Shown piece by piece: positions 6,807-7,032 of a DNA stretch of 7,032 nt. How positions within the stretch are numbered: position 1 is the stretch's first letter; every line of letters begins with the position of its first letter. The stretch spans positions 1 through 7,032 of the forward strand of contig CAKUJT010000118.1 in assembly GCA_934661765.1 (NCBI GenBank). Direction: 5' to 3'. This DNA comes from an uncultured Senegalimassilia sp. (GTDB taxonomy: Bacteria; Actinomycetota; Coriobacteriia; Coriobacteriales; Eggerthellaceae). The position numbers were made by a program, and so were the translations under genes. The notes under the pieces were generated by a model. The model had not been told where the DNA came from. It did no database searches and saw only the letters and a program-made list of their open reading frames with translations.

Positions 6807-7032
6807 TGAGTATTATTAAGTCTATATCTGTTGGAAATGGAGATATGTTCTATATAAAACATCAAAGCAGTAATTTTACTATTATTGATTGCAATATGGA
6901 TGACTCAAATAGAAAAGAAATAGTTGATGAAATAATATCGGAATCTGAAGGGAAGCATATTAAGCGTTTTATTTCGACTCATCCAGATGATGATCATATT
7001 CGGGGATTGAAATATTTAGATGATCGTATAGG
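6806..7032 (+). CDS. Metallo-beta-lactamase-fold hydrolase, ComEC-like (3' end outside window)
   Basis: The first 75 residues are visible; the frame stays open to the window end. It opens with a beta strand and turn typical of the fold (SISVGNGDMFYIKH), then FTIIDCN, and the metal-binding motif STHPDDDHIRGL with H59, D61, D63 and H64. This is the HxDxDH version seen in the extracellular nuclease-like domain of ComEC/Rec2 proteins rather than the classical HxHxDH. There is no signal peptide, so the protein is probably cytosolic. Substrate is unknown: nucleic acid or nucleotide hydrolysis would fit the ComEC resemblance, but only the N-terminus can be judged. It overlaps the preceding membrane-protein gene by one base, making a two-gene cassette at the end of a type I restriction operon. 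Confidence 0.82.
   Translation, partial: MSIIKSISVGNGDMFYIKHQSSNFTIIDCNMDDSNRKEIVDEIISESEGKHIKRFISTHPDDDHIRGLKYLDDRI

Noticed and set aside
1..7032. CRISPR arrays, tRNA/rRNA genes and insertion sequences
   Set aside because: No regularly spaced short repeats, no RNA-gene-like stretches and no transposase frames or terminal inverted repeats were seen; the window is almost fully coding.

Overview
The window reads as a low-GC Firmicute, most likely a gut-type Clostridia/Lachnospiraceae member. This rests on AT-rich codons, strong purine-rich Shine-Dalgarno sites complementary to the Firmicute anti-SD, and the style of the HsdS/recombinase proteins. It is an inference from sequence style; no species can be named. 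Every gene found is on the + strand and almost the whole window is coding.

Layout. (1) 1-689 is the 3' part of a first hsdS (specificity subunit of a type I restriction-modification system): the end of the central helical linker, a second target recognition domain (TRD2) and a complete distal helix. (2) 743-1711 encodes a complete tyrosine recombinase with all six catalytic residues. (3) 1739-2875 is a second hsdS with its own start, TRD1, the same central linker and a different TRD2; its last ~28 residues are missing relative to the first copy. (4) 2950-6294 encodes a full-length HsdR motor/nuclease subunit (DUF4145-like N-terminus, PD-(D/E)XK nuclease, SF2 helicase, C-terminal HsdR domain). 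(5) 6306-6806 encodes an uncharacterised multi-pass membrane protein, followed with a 1-base overlap by (6) 6806-7032, the start of a metallo-beta-lactamase-fold hydrolase with a ComEC-like HxDxDH motif, cut by the window end.

How they work together. HsdS chooses the DNA site, HsdM (expected to the left, outside the window) methylates it, and HsdR translocates and cuts unmodified DNA. Two hsdS genes with a recombinase between them is the hallmark of shufflable ('phase-variable') type I systems, in which TRDs are exchanged to change methylation specificity. Here the two hsdS genes are in direct, not inverted, orientation. They share an 85-bp linker repeat (84/85 identical, 1-85 and 2250-2334) and a 19-bp distal repeat (18/19, 600-618 and 2846-2864). 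The second hsdS loses similarity to the first immediately after that distal repeat. No inverted copy of either repeat is visible here, so any invertible partner must lie upstream of the window.

The best candidates for something less described are the direct-repeat hsdS/recombinase arrangement with its truncated second hsdS, and the membrane protein + ComEC-like MBL pair placed 11 bp behind hsdR, which looks like an accessory defence module of unknown function.
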